Source: Adineta steineri
Lineage: Eukaryota; Rotifera; Eurotatoria; Adinetida; Adinetidae
DNA length: 64,000 bases
Direction: 5' to 3'
Assembly (NCBI GenBank): GCA_905250115.1
Contig: CAJNOI010000014.1
Location: 132,328-196,327, forward strand
Every line of letters starts with the position of its first letter. Position 1 is the first letter of the stretch. Positions 33,413-45,624 of the stretch are shown here, piece by piece. Made by a program: the position numbers and the translations under genes. The notes under the pieces are model-generated. The model made no database searches and was not told where the DNA came from. It saw nothing but the letters and a program-made list of their open reading frames with translations.

Positions 33413-35245
33413 TTAAGCGCCAATGGTAACGAGAGCAAAAGTTGCACTACTGGAACTCGAAGAAAGCCAAAATGTGATAGAATAGATATTGTTCGGTACA
33501 ACGGCAAATGTTTGACTCAAATAGTCGCTGGAACCTACTGATCCATCCGCATAAGAATAGGAACCAGTATGAGAATTTCCTGTGCTAATGGTACCAGAAG
33601 AAGGAGCATTGCTAGGATTACAATACGTCCACCCTGAAAGAGTACCCAATTCGAAACCACCGTTTGATAAGAGCTGAATTCCCAAACTGTTAGTTACAGA
33701 AATATCATCCAGATACCAAAATGCTGGATCATTACGCAGTGCGAACATAAGTTTAGCCGAGGTAATGTTGGGTGCGGTATAGTTGAACGAATACATCGTC
33801 CATGGAAGAGATGAGGTTAAATCCAAATAAAGAAGTTGTGATACGTCTGTTAAACTCCCAGTGCAAATATTGCTGGTAATAGTCGTAGTACTGGTTGAAG
33901 TCGTGCTAGTGGAATTTATAGTCGTCGTTGTGATCGAAAGCGTAGACGTTTGGCTGGTTGTACTAGCAGGCGTGAACGTTTGGCTAGCTCTACTGGTAGT
34001 CGTAGAGGTTTGGTTAGTTGTGCTGGTAGTCGTTGTTAATATTGTTGTCGATAAAATATACTATGAATAATGAGAAGCAAACTTCAACGAAAACAGGACA
34101 CTATACTTATTTTAACAGTGGATTTTTGATTCATTGTCATTAGTATGACAATTAATGTTGCAAGACCAGCAAGAAGCAATGCCAAAAGAAGATTTGTTAT
34201 CAAACAACAGCACGGTGACCAAAAAGGACAACATCTACAGAACAATTTTGAACGACGTCGTCGATTGTTGTTTGGTTGCTCATAGTCATCCGGGACAGAA
34301 TATCGTACTTTTTGACTGGTTTTGTCAAGTTTGGACAATGAAAAAAGTTTTAGTGGTATTTTTCTCGTTGGGTGAAAGTTGTTCTGAACTGCAAATCGTG
34401 GTGTTGACGGTGCTACATCACTGTCTTCGTCGCTACTATTTGTAGGTGCCACCTTCTACAATAGAAAAACAGTCATGAGTGTATATACCGTCAAGTTTTT
34501 ATAGTCGAACTTGAGATGGATTTGCACACTGTAAAACTGGTTTGGTAGATTTTTTATCCTACGTAGAAAAATATTCGATTCGAACAGAAATAAGTAATAT
34601 ATTACCTGGACTGGTTTGGACTTTGGTAAAATCGACAATTGTGTCTTGAAACGTGATGAGAATTTCGGTGACTCGGTTGCAAGATTGATGTAATTTTGCG
34701 TTCCTATATCGTTGACAAAAACACTACTCGGAGCAAAACTGTCATTCATAGCCTGATGATGTGGGTTGATGGTGCTCGACTTCGGTCTTTGTTCGGGAAT
34801 AGGCGCCATTGCTACGGTTGCTGTTTTTCTCATCATTTTGTTTTTTAGTGCAGAAACTGTTGAAGAAGAAACAGCCATTTTCAAAGGTACCGAGTCCATT
34901 TGTTTACTTGTTAAGTCTTGCTCATATATTGCTTGTTTAGAATGAAACGACTCATACAAGCCAGTCGTTGTTCCTGCCTGTTAAAATTATAAAATCAGAA
35001 AGGTTCAATATAGTACTTTTTCTACAAGCTATAGTCAATTAACAATATTTTCTATACTATATTATTTAGGAACATAAGTCTCATACATTACTTTAAACAT
35101 TGACAAGATATAATCGAAATCAAAGGACAGATTGTTATGTTTATCTTAGATTTGATCAGAGTTAACTTACATGTTCAGACTGATTTCGATGAATAGTACA
35201 TCGTTTTGATTTGATTCGTGTTACACGTATTTTAGAATTCTGCAT
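33413..35245 (-). CDS. type II membrane protein with Ser/Thr stalk and galactose-binding-like domain
   Basis: Minus-strand exons 35245-35171, 34977-34606, 34455-34117 and 34060-33413, total 477 residues. Exons 1-3 encode a basic cytosolic part. A Cys-rich juxtamembrane patch (FCRCCPFWSPCCC) precedes one transmembrane helix (LLLALLLAGLATLIVILM). Then comes a mucin-like Thr/Ser stalk (TTTTSTTNQTSTTTS and similar) and a C-terminal jelly-roll-like domain with WYLDDISV, NGGFELGTLSGWTYC and FAVVPNNIYSITFWL, as in MAM/CBM-like extracellular carbohydrate- or ligand-binding modules. The exon 3 donor is the uncertain point: GTTAAA at 34116 gives the correct phase and a 56-base intron, but is a poor consensus. 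Likely a cell-surface or glycocalyx protein. Confidence 0.75.
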
Positions 35246-36628
35246 TTTTTCAATGCTGTCAAAGACACTACGACGTTGTTTGAAATAAATACAATCAATA
35301 CGTTTCTTTTCATCAATGAAAATATTAGCATATATATATGTACAATGGCATAAGCTGAGTTAATACATGTATGATATAATTATACAATGTATACTTTGTT
35401 ATGAGGTTTCGCATTGTTGTTATAGTCGTCTCATCGAGAAGATTGAATGTACTTTTTTACGATGTCCTTCTTCTTTTAATTTATTGTGCATTCAACTATA
35501 TTTCTCAATGTAATCAATACGAAGCAACCATATAATTGAAATTTTCAGGTTTCATAGGAGTAAAAAAATCTTTCCGCGACATCAGAAGACAAATCTTATT
35601 TAATAATGTTTATTTCTACCAAGTCAAAAGCGCATTAATAATATGCAGAGGTCTGACCAGTATTCATCCTAACAAAGAACACAGAAGACATCCATTAATA
35701 ATTTCCTACATATCATTTTTCCAAGTGCACGTATATTCAATTGTCTCTTATTGCTGGTACAAAGTTTTGTTGCGATTGAATTGAAATTATGGTTTAATTT
35801 TATCTAATCAAGATCTTAAGGATGTGGGTGTAGATGTTATAATCATCTCTTACCTACCCACGCCCACACCCTGACATATCAGACCATAAATCCAAGACAG
35901 ATACACAAAAAAAGCGTCGTTGGTAGTATTCAACGAAATGAACAAAATACTCAATAAAGTATTTTATTGTATTGTTATTCTTTCAAACTTTTCTTTTATA
36001 ATTTGTAAGCACTAGTTTCACAGCGTGATATACATTCTATTGCCGCATAAATTTCGAAAGAATCGATTAGTTGTCTGTATAAGTTATTTTCTCTTCTGCT
36101 TCTGCTATAGAAATCTCTACAAATCATTCGTATTTACATCGAACTTGTATAAAGTATTGTTTGAATGACATCATTTTGTAGAAAAAGAAATTATCAAACT
36201 GAACAACTTTTACTGATGAGTAGTATGTAAAGAATAAAATGGTCAGTAATGACAAAAATGAGCAAAAAAGAAAAAGAACTAAACACAAAATCTAAAGAAG
36301 CTCCTATGTGCCTGACTTAATCCCGAGTTTGGAGTCGTGTTTCATTACTTCTCCAGCTGAAGTCAAAGTCATATAAAGAAAAAGTACATTGATACTCAAA
36401 AAGCAATTTAAAAATAAATTGAAATGTGACAGCTGATACTCAACTACGTACTGATATAGATGGTAGAAAAAAATATTTAAGAAAAAGCAACAAAATATTT
36501 GTTAAAGATTAGCGAGATGTATTCATCTATAAAATGAAGTAGCATACAATTACAGTTATCTATTTTTATCTTCATTTGATAAAGAATAAGTCACTTGCGT
36601 TATTATTTCTGATATTTTTTTGTATTAC
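35246..36628. other. divergent intergenic region
   Basis: Separates two divergent genes, so it should carry both promoters. A strong telomere-like cassette lies at 35820-35872. The frame 35536-35784 has no features of a gene. Confidence 0.5.
35820..35872. repeat. telomere-like inverted cassette
   Basis: GGATGTGGGTGTAGATG, spacer, TACCTACCCACGCCCACACC: strong G-rich then C-rich inverted repeat. Confidence 0.65.
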
Positions 36629-37608
36629 ATGATACAATTAGTTGTGGTGATTGTTTTGTCATTAATCTTGATTGATTTGGGTAATTAGAGTAAACATAAC
36701 ATTCTTTGTATCTATTTCTTTATGTTTATGTAATTAAGGATCGACACAATTATACCAAAAATCGATCAATTGGGATAATTATGCTAATGGACAGTATTCT
36801 GATTCGATGGCTAAATCTGACTTTGGTTCAGTCAGTGGATGGCACAATGATCGTGCAATGATTTCAAACAAAAACTTACGTATTACTTTAAGAAAAAATG
36901 CTCTATCCGGAGAATCTGGTATCGTATCTGCTACTCGAATTCCAGATGGTTCTGCATATGAATTAGATTTTGATGTTCGATTTCACAGTCAATTTGATTG
37001 GAGTCGTGGTGGAAAAGTTGGTTTTGGCTTAGGTATTGGAAATCGAAATACTGGATGTAATGTACCATTCGATGGAGCAGGTGGAACTCTACGATTGATG
37101 TGGTACAACGATGGAAAACGAGTCTATTTCTATCCATATGTATATCATGCAGGAATGGCAGGTCCTTGTGGAAGTAATTTTGGAAAGTTATATCCATCAT
37201 CTGGTATGTATTATTATTTTAGAAAAACTCAGATACCTAAAGAAATATATGAAACCAATGAAAATGTTATTTTTTATTTTTTTTAGGTAGTCTTGAAAAA
37301 GGTAAATGGTATAAAGTTCATATGTATGTAAAATCGAATACTGGTAGTAATGCTAATGGACATGTTCAAATAAAAATCAATGGAGACACACTGATTGATC
37401 AAAGTATTCTTTGGACAACCAATGATAGTAAACGACTTATCAGTAATTTATCTTTTCATACGTATGTTTAATTTTGGAAATATTTCTCTCATCTGTCACT
37501 TGACTTTTTTGTTTTAGATTTCGTGGTGGAAGCGGTGATCATTGGAAATCCGATGTTGATAGTTACATATACTATGATAATTTGTCTGTTAGACAAATCA
37601 GTAAATAA
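36629..37608 (+). CDS. secreted polysaccharide-lyase-14-like protein
   Basis: Exons 36629-36680, 36739-37203, 37287-37461 and 37518-37608, all GT-AG and in phase, 260 residues. Exon 1 encodes a signal peptide (MIQLVVVIVLSLILIDLG). The mature part has the beta-jelly-roll pattern of PL14 alginate/glucuronan lyase-like proteins: ELDFDVRFHSQFDWSRGGKV, GFGLGIGNRNTGC, GGTLRLMWYNDGKRVYFYPY and the late strand YIYYDNLSVRQ. PL14 enzymes cleave uronic-acid polysaccharides by beta-elimination, so a digestive role on algal or bacterial polymers is plausible. The family is patchy in animals, suggesting acquisition by transfer followed by gain of introns; that is inference. Catalytic residues were not confirmed. 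Confidence 0.75.
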
Positions 37609-39049
37609 AAATTACTTCTCGCAAAATTTATTGTATGCATCGAATAAATGAGCTTCATTTTTTCTTTTCGATAAAATTTTGAATGAATATAATTTATGAT
37701 TCTATCAAGAATAGAATGGCATAATCTTAGCTTCCAATACTTTATTTACTGTTATTGTCATCTAATCATAAAATATATGTAATTAATAATTACACTGATG
37801 TCACTATAGCATTGATGGTTATAAAGGACAAGAATTTTAAGATAATTTTGATGAAATTATTATCGAAAACATTTATATTCATCGAGATAAATCAATTAGA
37901 TGACATCGAGTAAAGTAGTGCGTGAACAATCATGTTTAATTAATCAAAAAGACAATATATTGAACTAAAATCATGGACTGAATGATTTGAAATGCAAATA
38001 TTTCACAGCATCGATTATAAAAACTTTAGTGAAAGTATTATTTGGAGACAGAAGTTTTGACTTGAATAAAAAATCCTAGAACTCAGAAGGCAAAAGTAAC
38101 AGTCGGCGTGGGTGTGATTATGGCTTGAGCGAGATGTGAATGTATGAATAATACAGTATCTACACACTTCTTCAAGAAAATCTATGAAGACTTTCTATTT
38201 TCAAGAGATACATCATTGATTATTAATGCATCAAAATAATAAATACATTTCATTGAACGATTAGTGTATGAGAACAATAGATGGAAATAAATCATAGTAT
38301 TCTATTCAAATTTAAAACTTGAAGGAAAACTCTAAATAAAAAAAATATAACTTATCTATTCTCCACAACTGTCGATTATAACTTATATAGACAAATGAAC
38401 AAAGACTTTATGAAGCTCATTATTCAAATGATTTTCGATTAGATTGCAACTGAATTTCTTTAGTACGGAAAATCAAACATTTTCTGAATATTTGAAATTC
38501 TATGAATAAATAATAAAGATTCGAGAATGCTTTAACTTATCTAGAGTCGATTTTCTACAAACTATAATTCCAAAAATTTTACATTGTATACAATTGTGTA
38601 GAAAATGTTCAAAAAATTAGTTTATTAAAAAATTAGAAGGATCATAAAGTCAATACTGAAAAAACTCGAAAAGTGCCCTCACGCTCCCCGACATATTATT
38701 AGTACGATACGTTGCGCTCAGTGCGTTTACTAGGGCAGGCTGTAATAGAAATCGTTAATTATTACAATTTATTTCATGTTAACCAGCACTTATTGATTAA
38801 TTCATGTTAACTATGACGTGTTAAGTAACTGCTGTTACAAACCGTGACTAATATAATTAAGTGAAATCTTGTGAGTGTGGGAGATAAAGTCATCTCACAT
38901 TTACACATACATTCAGACCCACATCCACACCCAATACTGAATAAATAGAAATAAACATTATGTTACGAAGTTCTTGTATAAATTATCGTGATTTTAATTG
39001 AAAAAGAAAATAAAAAATTTTAAAAATTAATCTTGATGATAACGCAATA
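37609..39049. other. convergent intergenic region
   Basis: AT-rich. A G-rich telomere-like tract at about 38104-38118, a cassette at 38871-38932, and a GC-richer tract at 38670-38740 (AGTGCCCTCACGC ... TTTACTAGGGCAGGC) that might be a small foldback element. No gene. Confidence 0.45.
38871..38932. repeat. telomere-like inverted cassette
   Basis: GTGAGTGTGGGAGAT, spacer, ATCTCACATTTACACATAC and CCCACATCCACACCC. Confidence 0.6.
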
Positions 39050-40617
39050 TCATGCTTCTTTGATAAGTATTCCGTATGGTCGAATATCTTCAGGATTTGA
39101 TACAACCCAAATATCACTTTCAGAAGTGAACTTGACACCGTCGGGATTTGCAGCTATTTGCAACATACATTTATACTTTTTCTTTCCCTGCTTAGTGTCT
39201 ATTTCTACAGTGGCTACATAGTAGCTGTTCTCGAGCCACTGGGGATCCGGAGAGCAATAGACACCAGGCCCATATACAGCAAACCTTGCTTTTTTGAATC
39301 CATTTTGATGAATATTCAACATAGCATCGATAGGTGTATTGCGTCCGTCAATATATCCATCAGATCTGCCAAAGTCTTCAGGTCTTGCGTTTTTAGTTCC
39401 ATGGAACGCTCTATACCAATTCGCAGAATGTAGAAATGGATCTAGCCAAGTATCACCATCTTTATATTTGCCCAACACTCTCAATCCATATCTTGTCCAT
39501 CCGGCAGGTTGAATGTACGGCATGGTCCGTTTAGGTGGTCCAATTTGATGAGTACTTGAGTATTTAGGAAAAGTTTTATTACCACGCTCATCAAAGTCTG
39601 ATATATCAAATGAAGGACGACATGATAGTAATGGATGAATTTTTATACTTCGAAATTCATTAAACTCATTCTTCAAGTTTTTCTCAAGCTGCAACAGTGA
39701 TTGGTTATCGACAGATTTCAAATTTGGTATAGTATAAACCACATTGAAGGTTCCTTCATACACACTTATAATTTTGATATCTTTTTTATCCACATTATGG
39801 GCTTTTGCTAATCGTTCACATATGTCTTCGATAACTGGATGAGATTGCTTTTGCTCAATCACATCATTTAATTGTTGAGCAAGACTTGAATCATCTTGTT
39901 CGTGTTTAACATTGTTTTTTCCTAATCCTTTGCTACTATGTAATTTTAATATAAATGGTTTGTCTTCTGAGTTCAGATCGGCTAAATTTGCAGATGCATC
40001 ATGAAGGTTTATACCAATCGAAGAATTATAAAACAAGCATTGCTGATCTTTATTTCCAAGCAAATTACTTATAATATGACACATGGTATTTCTGTCCTGC
40101 ACGTTTCCTGATGGCAAGTTTTGTAATATCGATCTTGTAAATTCTTTAGCTTGTTTAATTTCCAATCGCGTCTCATTTGTTACATCGAGAATATTCGGAA
40201 ATCTTTCATAGTAGGACTTCGATCTTGCTTGTTTTTTTATCAGTGCTTCGAAGTGAGCTACTTTCTCTTTTACTGATTTGCTTTCGGGTGAAAATGAAAT
40301 AGTATCAACCACGGTATTTGCTATGAAGTCTTGTTTACCACGTTCTAACTGATCTAAAAAAGGAAAGAGAGTTTCATCGAAATGGTCTGGAGGTGTGGGT
40401 GTGATTGTTGATGTAGTTATGAGTGTCAATTTGGTAAAAGATTATTTTCACACCCACACCCTACACTGTAATAAAGAAACGTACCTGATAAGTTACTTTC
40501 TGAACTAACGACGTTAGAAGCTTCTCTTTGTTGATGCTGCTCTTTTGGTCGAGAACATTCCCGACATATATTTGGTTTCCATTGCTGTTCAGTGAAATTA
40601 GAACAAGCATCAGCCAT
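39050..40617 (-). CDS. PARP-like ADP-ribosyltransferase-fold protein
   Basis: Minus-strand exons 40617-40485 and 40353-39050, in phase (codon GAT), about 478 residues. Exon 1 has a short zinc-binding-like motif (CRECSRPKEQH). The C-terminal 150 residues look like a diverged ART/PARP-like fold: WYRAFHGTKN (the His-Gly-Thr of the NAD pocket), then INGF-like HQNGFKKARFAVYGPGVYCS (the second-strand Tyr region) and ESDIWVVSNPEDIRPYGILI (end strand). The third catalytic position is not clearly Glu, so activity is uncertain; it may be mono-ADP-ribosyltransferase or inactive. The middle is helical and Lys/Glu-rich. The intron contains a telomere-like cassette that leaves the reading frame partly open, so the exact acceptor could differ from the one chosen (TTTTTTAG at 40354). 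Confidence 0.7.
40389..40466. repeat. telomere-like inverted cassette inside an intron
   Basis: GGAGGTGTGGGTGTGATTG, spacer, TTTTCACACCCACACCCTAC. It occupies most of the 131-base intron of the PARP-like gene. Confidence 0.7.
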
Positions 40618-41287
40618 GATTGATTCTTCTATAATATAAACAAATCGTGTTCAGTATGGTTTTCCGATAAAACTCTCTTTTAGGATTATATGACTTTAAA
40701 AATTCAAAATGCGTGAAAACAGATCACAGAATCAGCAAACCAAGACAATTTGGGTTACTTTTGTGTACAAGTATCAGTTTCATAAATACACAAAAGGACA
40801 TAAAGAGTTGTAGATTTTCTTGTTTTTAAGTATCTTAAAAGCAAGCCGGAATAGTAGAACAGTTCTATAATTTTATGTAGCGAGATCTTTTTTTTATCTG
40901 ACGGACACAAGAGTCCCTACAATAGTCTAAGAGTTCTATATGAGTCATTCTATATAAACCTCAACTTAGTTTCACAGGAGCTACTTAAATGAATTTTGAA
41001 AATTAGATTTTAGTCTCGTTATTTTAACACGCATTGACCTTTAAATTTTTCGTCGAAAATCGCAGCTCGATATCTGAAGTCAATACTGGAAATTATGTAT
41101 GCGACAGCTTCGATTCATTATAACCATGTAGCAGACAAGGGTAATTTCATTTTAAAAAGGAAATAAGTGTAAAGCAGAAAAAAAGGAATTCTCATATATA
41201 GCCATGAGTTGCGAAGCACTATCAGTTTGAAGGCGACTCGAGAAACATGGTCAAACGAGAGCGGGAGCAAAGAAGGGGCAGTACTTC

Positions 41288-41341
41288 AGGGTGAGCGTGG
41301 GTGTAGGTTTATTGTCTCTAATTCTCACCCTTACCCGTGCC
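41288..41341. repeat. telomere-like inverted cassette
   Basis: AGGGTGAGCGTGGGTGTAGG, spacer, TTCTCACCCTTACCCGTGCC. Confidence 0.65.
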
Positions 41342-41678
41342 TATTTACTGTCATTGTATTTTTACTTCTCCACAGTTTGTCGAGAAACTTTCAAAATAAC
41401 CACACGTTGCATTGATATCATTTTTATAATATAGTTTTCTTTTCTTTCTTCTTATATAATTATATTTGAAATCTTATAAATGTCTGTTGGTAAGTAGGAA
41501 AAGAACAAAAGAAAAAAATCGCTGTTTGTTTTAATCATTTTCTTTATGAGTGGCAATATTATTACTCAAGAATAAACACATAATGTCCATGGATGAATTG
41601 CATGAGTTTCTTCCAAGATATGTAAATATTGGTTAAATCCAGCCAATCATACCATTCAGAGTTTTCCTAGTTAATAAA

Positions 41679-41739
41679 GGGTGTGGGTGCGAGTGCGGAT
41701 ATGGGATATAGAAAACACACTCATACCCACGCCTACACA
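41679..41739. repeat. telomere-like inverted cassette
   Basis: GGGTGTGGGTGCGAGTGCGG, spacer, ACACTCATACCCACGCCTAC. Confidence 0.65.
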
Positions 41740-43535
41740 TAGATTTACAAGTACAAGAGATGGCCTTCATAAAATATTTTTCAATGTGTGTTCTCAAAGA
41801 TATATTTTTCTCAATTTTGAAGAAGTTTTCTATGAAAACAATGTCTCCGAATCTCTAAAAGAAAGTACATAGGTCAAGCGAAGCGTTAGGTAATAGACAA
41901 CATGATTTTACTAGATATGTTTTTCTTTTAGAAAGAGTCGTTCATACATGATATATCTAACGTTCGTATTGAGTTAATTATATTCAGTAATAACTGAAAC
42001 GATATTTCTTGTAAGAAAAATTTTAAAAAGTTTCAATACAGTGTACCGAAAAAGACCTTTTGAGTGATTCAAAGACACATTTTTTGACGAAGAGATAGAT
42101 AATAATTATATTTGAACATTTACTGATACAGTAAAACAGACTACTCTTCAATCAGCTTACCTTCTTGTTCTTGTTGCAGTTTTTGTTGACCAAGTGATGT
42201 TCTTATTTCTTCAATCACTTATAATACAAATGAATCAATCCTTGTTGTGTCTTGTCGTTTTATAGTATCTCTCTGGAAAAAAACCCAGGAATAAAAGCAG
42301 TCAGGGAATTTTGTTACACGCGAGAGAGCATCACTTTGCGAATAAGTAATACATAGAAATTTCCAAGCAATTCTGACGTCATAACATGTGTCTCATCAGA
42401 ACTATAGGCAACAATAATATTTTAATTTCTTCTTTTTCTTTTGTAAATAACCATCAACAGCAACAGAAAGAATGACGCATTTTTACAGTCTTGATGGTAA
42501 CTATTGATCAATACTTATTCACGAGAGCGGTGGCATACAGAACTGCAAACTACATGTTCGTTGAGTGACAGGAGCAACAGCCTAAAAGAATATCTATGTA
42601 TTAATCACTTTTTCGTCTATAATACAAGTATTGTTCATCGAAACTCGATTCACTTGGCCTTAGACTGTCGCGGTCTGCATGCTGATATAACTGTATTTAG
42701 ATACGAATGAGAGTTGATTAATATTAGTGTTGACGTTCAGCATAAAATCAAGCATTTTCTAAAAGTTAGATATTTGACGTATGAATAATAATGTTTAAAA
42801 ATGCTTTAGCTTTATTGTAGTCAATTTTATGAAAAGTAGAGTTTCAAAATAAATGACAGTGTAGATCTCTCTATCATTATATATCAAAATTGAGTTGGAA
42901 CTCTTATATCTATATGCACTGCAGCAAGATTATTAAACGGATAAACTTATTAAAAATGTTTTCCAATAATCCAATAACTAATCTTTTAAAATTATCAAAT
43001 TACAATGCATATGTTTTTAAGCTTCTAATCCTGAGTTTTATTTTCTTGAGTCGTCGCATACGGCGTTTCTGTACATCATCGTTTTTTTCAAACGTGCGTC
43101 AAAAATATTTGTGGATGATGATAAATGACATGCTAAATAAAAATAGACGAAGATTTTTTTCAAAACTTTATAATACTCTATGTATACGAATGTTTGATTT
43201 TTTATTATTAATATTATTTTCATCTTCTTCCATATTAAAAGTAAAATTATATAAGAAATACTTCAAATATTTAAGTTGGCGCCATTTTGACTCAAATAAA
43301 TTAAATATTATGCTACTCAAATAAAACGATATTAGCAAATAAAATTATATCATCAAAAATATGCCATAGTTACATGATTACTTGCGCCAAACAAATGGTC
43401 GTTTGTACCAAAGACCGAGATAGTCAAATGTATCATGTTATCGACAAAAAGAATGCATTTAAATAGATAATTCCCCTTTCGAGATCCTATCTTACAGTCT
43501 AGGAAATATCTCAGAATTTAGATTGCTATCTGCCT

Positions 43536-43572
43536 TAGATCTAGGACAGTTCGCAGTTCTAAGTTCTGAGAA
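43536..43572. mobile_element. terminal fragment related to hAT-like element E
   Basis: TAGATCTAGGACAGTTC matches the terminus of element E (TAGAGGTAGGACAGTTC) at 15 of 17 bases and continues with GTTCTAAGTTCTGAG, the same GTTC-rich design. No opposite end is visible; a tRNA-like sequence follows directly. Confidence 0.5.
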
Positions 43573-43645
43573 ACTAGCCGAAATAACTGACTTAGCAAAT
43601 CTGCCTGTATAGCAGAAGATGTGGGTTCGAGTCCCACGAAGGTCA
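43573..43645 (+). pseudogene. tRNA-like sequence (Tyr-GTA-like anticodon loop)
   Basis: A perfect T arm (GTGGG TTCGAGT CCCAC, 43621-43637) includes the internal promoter B box GGTTCGAGTCC. A perfect anticodon stem-loop TCTGC CTGTATA GCAGA reads anticodon GTA. An A-box-like TAGCCGAAA lies upstream. The 3' acceptor strand GAAGGTC with discriminator A has no matching 5' strand, so the 5' part is replaced or decayed. It is a tRNA pseudogene or the head of a tRNA-derived SINE. The minus-strand frame reading MTFVGLEPTSS is the usual spurious translation of a tRNA. Confidence 0.45.
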
Positions 43646-44095
43646 TATTTTTCTCCATTTCTCTTTTTCTTGTTTTCTCTCGCTGATTGCCCTTTCGTTG
43701 CTTTAATATGAAGCTAACACACTCCACATCTACACCCACCCACTCATCCTTACATATATCTGATCTTTTCTTTCGTTTCTACGGAATATTAAACGTAACA
43801 CATTTCTCTAATGACGAAAGTCTGCTAAAGAAGAAATATCACTTTCGTGTTTCATAAGTCATTCAATTTCTTGTCTTTTTCTACGAGTACGTGTGTTTAT
43901 AACAGTTCGTAAGTGATAAGAAACCACGTGGATTTAAATATATCTATTCGTTCTTTTTGGTAAATATTTTATCTTTTTTTTAACACAATATATACTTACA
44001 GCTACAGCACTCGTTGTTTTATATTTTCATCGTGCGACATTTTGGTTAATAAACATATTTCGTTAATGTAAATTTTTTTTTTATAATAATATAAA
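43646..44095. other. upstream region of hydrolase copy 1
   Basis: Contains a C-rich telomere-like half tract (43721-43745) and, at about 43935-44068, a promoter block duplicated at 48758-48896 before hydrolase copy 2 (shared CTTACAGCTACAGC and TTAATAAACATATTTCGTTA). Confidence 0.55.
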
Positions 44096-45624
44096 ATGAT
44101 TCAGTTTTTTTCAAGGGATCCACGTTTTACTAATGAAACAATTGCATTTTTACAACTAGCTTCGCGAAATGCTTCACCTCAGGGTAATAGTTTAGAGGTG
44201 AAAACAATGCGTCAAGGGATCGAGTATCTTCATCATGCATCTAATGAAAAATTCTATGGAACGTTCAAAGGTACTCTAGAAGAAAACATAGTGAAAACCA
44301 ATTCCACAGGTAAATATGAACTTTTTGGTCTCGTAAACACTCCATTATTGTTCGAGTATGATGTCACTGATAAAGGGTGGATATATATATGTAACATTGT
44401 AATATCATAATGTTCATTATAGGTTAATTCTATAACTAATCGTTATTTTGACTGAAATCTGACAGTTTGAAGTTCATTCATGAGGAAATTTATATAATAA
44501 TCTTGAATATTTAGAAATACCGATTACCGTCTATACACCAACAGATGCCAATAAAGAGAAATTGGGTGTTTATTTTCATGGTGGAGGTATGATTAAAAAG
44601 ATAAATAAAACTAAGTGTCATCAATGTATCAAACATATATAATAGGTTGGGTCATTGGTAGTCGAAAATCTCATCAAACAATTGTTAATACCTTAGCTGA
44701 GTAAGTAGATTATATTGATCTCCATATGTTATGTCTATCTAATTGTATAGTGCTACAAAAACAATTTGGATTTCTGTAGAATATCGTCTCGCACCCGAGC
44801 ATAAATATCCAATTTGGCTTGATGATTGTTGTGATGTTACTCAATATATCATACAGAATAAAACAAATTTTGGTAGATTTTTAATTTAATCGATCTTCTT
44901 AGATATACATATATTTGCTCTTGATTTTGTTTTTAGGTGTCAATGAATATGCTAAAATCGGTGTTGCTGGTGATAGTGCTGGCGGAATGATTTCGGCATC
45001 AATTGCACGTACAATTAAAGGCATTGATTTTCAAGTATAGATTTATTTAATCATTATCAACTGTATTCAGTTCTCTTTTATCAATAGATTCTAATTTATG
45101 CAGGATTAGATATTACTCGTGAAACACCATCTTACAATGAATTTACTCATCAAATGTATGTTCTTACACCTGAATTAATGGATTGGTAAAAGAACGATTG
45201 AATAATAATATATATTATCCTGATTATTTATAGGCTTAAAGAACATGCATTTGAAACTTCGCAAAATTTAAAAGATCCACGAATATCTGCTTTATATAAT
45301 ACATCATTACAAGATGTGCCACCATGTTTATTCATTGTAGCGGAGCTTGATCCTCTTCGAGATGGAAGCTTAGGTATGAAAAAAATGTATTTTTATGTAA
45401 TTTCTACTGTTATCTTTTAGAATATCAAAAACTACTTGAAAAAGCCGGTGTTCAAACGAAACTATTAGTTGTTAAAGGTGTTATTCATGGGTTTTTCAGT
45501 TTACCTGGTAAGGCGGATAAAAGAATGTTTTTCCTTACTAAATTATTTTTGTTTATTAGGAATTTTTCCACAAGCGGTTGCAGAATCAATTAATACTATT
45601 CAAGATTTTATGGTATCTATTTAA
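44096..45624 (+). CDS. alpha/beta hydrolase, arylacetamide deacetylase/HSL type (copy 1)
   Basis: Nine exons: 44096-44309, 44515-44586, 44646-44700, 44751-44872, 44937-45034, 45088-45185, 45234-45373, 45421-45507 and 45560-45624. Every junction is GT-AG and in phase; 316 residues. The oxyanion-hole motif HGGG (exon 2/3), nucleophile elbow GDSAGG (exon 5), catalytic Asp in VAELDPLRD (exon 7) and His in VIHGFFSLP (exon 8) make a complete triad. This HSL/AADAC family hydrolyses esters of lipids and xenobiotics. It lacks the N-terminal membrane anchor of vertebrate AADAC, so it is probably cytosolic. Confidence 0.85.

Larger units (their letters stand above)
40618..43535. other. long intergenic region without a recognised gene
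   Basis: AT-rich. Telomere-like cassettes at 41288-41341 and 41679-41739. An open frame at 42890-43324 is long but Phe/Ile/Lys/Asn-rich with no family pattern and no ATG near its start. Nothing else supported. Confidence 0.45.

Noticed and set aside
33861..34070. Val-rich plus-strand frame
   Set aside because: Complement of the Thr-rich mucin stalk.
38670..38740. Possible small foldback element (AGTGCCCT ... AGGGCAGG)
   Set aside because: Arms match only over about six to eight bases and no target duplication was found.
42890..43324. 144-codon frame
   Set aside because: Low-complexity Phe/Ile/Lys/Asn composition, alternative start, no splice context or family.
43518..43739. Minus-strand frame beginning MTFVGLEPTSS
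   Set aside because: Classic antisense translation of a tRNA-like sequence.
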